The notes under the pieces: generated by a model
Told to the model about the DNA's origin: nothing
The model's input: the letters and a program-made list of their open reading frames with translations, nothing else
Databases searched by the model: none
Translations under genes and position numbers: made by a program
Shown here: piece by piece, positions 19,776 to 21,556 of the stretch
How positions within the stretch are numbered: position 1 is the stretch's first letter
How the letters are laid out: the number at the start of each line of letters is the position of its first letter
DNA from: Elusimicrobiota bacterium
Lineage (GTDB): Bacteria; Elusimicrobiota; Elusimicrobia; UBA1565
Length of the DNA stretch: 21,556 nucleotides
NCBI GenBank assembly: GCA_003450735.1
Contig: DMEZ01000006.1
Coordinates: forward strand, 40,965 to 62,520
Reading direction: 5' to 3'

Positions 19776-21334
19776 GCCTGCTGCTCGCCCTCCTGCTTTT
19801 CGCCGCGCCGGCCTCGGCCGGGGACGCCCCGCCCATCACGGGCGGGGCGGTGAGCACGAAGGACACCGAGCTCGCGCGCCGCATGAAGGAGGCCCTCAAG
19901 AGCGACCCCGCCCTCGCCCAGACCCTCGCCGAGCGCATCCTGCGCTCGAGCCTCGCCGGCGAGTTCATCAAGGAGGGGCCCAAGAACGCGGGCGAGGAGG
20001 AGCGGCGGGCGGCGGCGCTCGAGGACATCAAGACCTGGATCCTGGAGAACCCCTCCGAGGCGGCCTTCCTGGCGGTGGGCTTCTCCAAGGACGACCGCGA
20101 GGGCAACCACGAGTTCGAGCAGTCGCTCTTCCAGCGCGTCAGCCGCTTCTTCGCCCTCAACCCCGACCGCGACAAGGGCATCCTCGGCCGCTTGAACCGC
20201 CTGGGCAGCGAGTCGCAGAGCCTGATCAAGCAGCTGGACATGGACGACGACGAGCGGCGCCAGCTGCTCCAGAAGATGTTCGAGGGCAGCGCCGAGACGC
20301 AGGCCAAGGTCTCGGGCAAGAGCGAAGGGAGCGGCGGGAAGGGCGGCGAGGCCCCTTCAAAAGGGGCCTCGTACGCGGGCGACGCCATCTACGACCGCCT
20401 CAGCGCGGCCAACCCGACCGGCTACTCGCCGCAGGTCCAGCAGCTGCAGAGCGAGCTCAACGCCGCCGGGGCCCCGGGGGCGCCCCGGCTCATCGAGACC
20501 GGCAAGCTGGACTACCCCACCCTGCGCCACCCCTACCACGCCCTCGCCTACGACGCCGGCCGCATCGACTCCTCCTACCGGGCCCAGCGCGCCTGGGCGC
20601 AGGCCAAGGCGCTCAAGCTGGAGGGCTCCTACGCCCAGGAGCAGTACCGCGACCCCGCCGTCCAGAAGGAGCTCGACGAGAAGGCGAAGGGGAAGGAGCC
20701 GCCTGGCTTCGAGCGCCGGCGCAAGGCCGTGGAGGCGGCGAGGAAGGCGGTCGACCTCTTCGACGAGGAGGCCGCCAAGGCCAAGGACCCCAGGGCCATC
20801 ACGGCCAAGACCCTGCGCGGGCTTTCCTTGAAGCGGCGGGACGCCGCGCGGCGCATCGCCGCCGCGGCGCTCGAGGGCGAGGCCTCGCGCCTCGAGCTCT
20901 TCAAGGGCTTCCTCACCCCCCCGCTCGTCGAGGCCGTGCGCCGGGCCGCGCCCGACCAGGAGAGCGCCGAGCTCTACCTCAAGCGCGGCGCCGAGCTCGA
21001 GGCCAAACTCGACAAGGCCCTCCTCCAGGCGCGGCTCGCCATCGCCCTGCTCGAGCGAGACGCCGAGCCCGAGACCCTGGCCCAGGCCGACCCGCTCATG
21101 CGCGAAGTCCAGCGCCTCGCCAAGTCGCTCACCTCCGACATCGCCTTCTTCATGGACGCCCCGGGCAAGCTGGCCGCGACCGAGGCTCCCTCCGGCCTGC
21201 GCGCGCGCCTCGAGGCCCTGGCCGCGCGCTGGCTGCCCGACACCTCCTTCGGGCGCAAAATCCTCGATAAGCGCCGGGCCCGGGCGGAGGCGCTCGACGC
21301 CTTCCTGCGCGTGGCCCGCGTCGGGTTCCCCTAG
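19772..21334 (+). CDS. Secreted helical protein, unknown
   Basis: 520 aa from ATG 19772; the frame is open upstream, but that part lies inside the previous gene. Signal peptide MSLLLALLLFAAPASA, cleavage before Gly17. Two helix-rich halves are separated by a Gly/Ser/Lys-rich linker (GSGGKGGEAPSKG, 186-198). The second half (about 300-520) is Ala/Glu/Arg-rich and probably coiled coil. No catalytic motif or family recognised. Last gene of the tldD operon, followed by a hairpin at 21339-21381. The GC-rich, Ala/Glu-heavy composition matches its neighbours. Confidence 0.8.
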   Translation: MSLLLALLLFAAPASAGDAPPITGGAVSTKDTELARRMKEALKSDPALAQTLAERILRSSLAGEFIKEGPKNAGEEERRAAALEDIKTWILENPSEAAFLAVGFSKDDREGNHEFEQSLFQRVSRFFALNPDRDKGILGRLNRLGSESQSLIKQLDMDDDERRQLLQKMFEGSAETQAKVSGKSEGSGGKGGEAPSKGASYAGDAIYDRLSAANPTGYSPQVQQLQSELNAAGAPGAPRLIETGKLDYPTLRHPYHALAYDAGRIDSSYRAQRAWAQAKALKLEGSYAQEQYRDPAVQKELDEKAKGKEPPGFERRRKAVEAARKAVDLFDEEAAKAKDPRAITAKTLRGLSLKRRDAARRIAAAALEGEASRLELFKGFLTPPLVEAVRRAAPDQESAELYLKRGAELEAKLDKALLQARLAIALLERDAEPETLAQADPLMREVQRLAKSLTSDIAFFMDAPGKLAATEAPSGLRARLEALAARWLPDTSFGRKILDKRRARAEALDAFLRVARVGFP

Positions 21335-21338
21335 CAGG

Positions 21339-21381
21339 CATTTCACCTTTCACTCGGAGAAAAGTGTAGAAAGTGAAATGG
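21339..21381. terminator. Hairpin between convergent genes
   Basis: CATTTCAC (21339-21346) and GTGAAATG (21374-21381) form a perfect outer stem, extended by CTTTCACT-type pairing inside. It lies 5 nt after the tldD operon stop and before the convergent NUDIX gene. There is no clear U-tract. Confidence 0.5.
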
Positions 21382-21433
21382 CTGGCCCTTTGGGCGGGGC
21401 GCTCTATAGGGTATTTGGTATAATCGCTTTGCG

Positions 21434-21556
21434 TCAGCGTCCGGCGCGGGTCTTGCGCAGAGCGGCACAGGCGAGCAGGGCGATCACGGTCTTCGAATCG
21501 CGGATCTTCCCCGAAAGGGCCCAGCGCAGGGCCTTCTTGAAGGGAACGCGCACCGA
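21434..21556 (-). CDS. C-terminus of a NUDIX hydrolase (partial)
   Basis: The last 40 codons read VPFKKALRWALSGKIRDSKT, then VIALLACAALRKTRAGR and TGA. The pattern [EK]ALRxxxSGxIxDxKTxxALL is the typical tail of ADP-ribose pyrophosphatase-type NUDIX enzymes. The Nudix box lies outside the window, so substrate and activity cannot be judged. Confidence 0.75.
   Translation of the reverse strand, partial: SVRVPFKKALRWALSGKIRDSKTVIALLACAALRKTRAGR

Noticed and set aside
21418..21425. GGTATAAT as a promoter
   Set aside because: No acceptable -35 box and no plus-strand gene before the window end.

Overview
The window looks like a piece of a GC-rich bacterial genome. A chromosomal backbone (about 0.2-2.5 kb and 10.6-21.5 kb) carries many signal-peptide proteins, a type IV pilin-like protein, a trypsin-like protease, TldD, a PrcB-domain protein and HEAT repeats. 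I favour an Elusimicrobiota-like lineage from the overall style of the proteins. This is inference only: there is no rRNA or other firm marker gene.

Layout. 1-195: a MacB permease fragment fused head-on to the 5' end of a second trypsin-like protease, probably a chimeric junction. 353-1318: complete secreted trypsin-like protease. 1419-2530: two-gene operon of a PII-like protein and a membrane protein. 2617-4593: an AT-richer nuclease/helicase (DUF2075 type), probably acquired. 4737-6089: three-gene operon of a tiny four-cysteine protein, an unknown 125-aa protein and an ADP-ribosylglycohydrolase. 6299-6758: small basic protein plus a remnant. 6975-9856: two convergent AAA/DUF4143 ATPases, each with its own promoter. 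9935-10210: a broken vWA-domain gene and a repeat module. 10262-10626: a probable structured RNA gene with promoter and terminator-like hairpin. 10623-12757: DUF2130 protein, then pilin and membrane protein. 12777-13323: a gene-free tract packed with palindromes. 13368-14474: a DUF1016/YhcG-type nuclease with the same kind of palindrome in frame, ending beside tRNA-Ser(UGA). 14638-16992: three secreted-protein genes on the minus strand, with a 228-bp element bounded by perfect 17-bp inverted repeats. 17062-21334: tightly coupled operon of TldD, PrcB-domain protein and two secreted proteins. 21434-21556: C-terminus of a NUDIX hydrolase.

Three themes stand out. (1) Several genes have near-consensus promoters (17-bp spacer) whose -10 box lies only 6-7 nt before the ATG, implying leaderless mRNAs; this revises two start sites. 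(2) There are families of hairpin repeats whose centre is conserved while the stems differ but stay self-complementary. One family has six members (five intergenic, one inside a coding sequence); another is a head-to-head pair inside the 228-bp element. (3) A roughly 330-nt structured RNA candidate matches no class I could recognise by eye.

The stretch from 2.6 to 14.5 kb behaves as an accessory region ending at a tRNA gene. The flanks look like vertically inherited, envelope-oriented chromosome.
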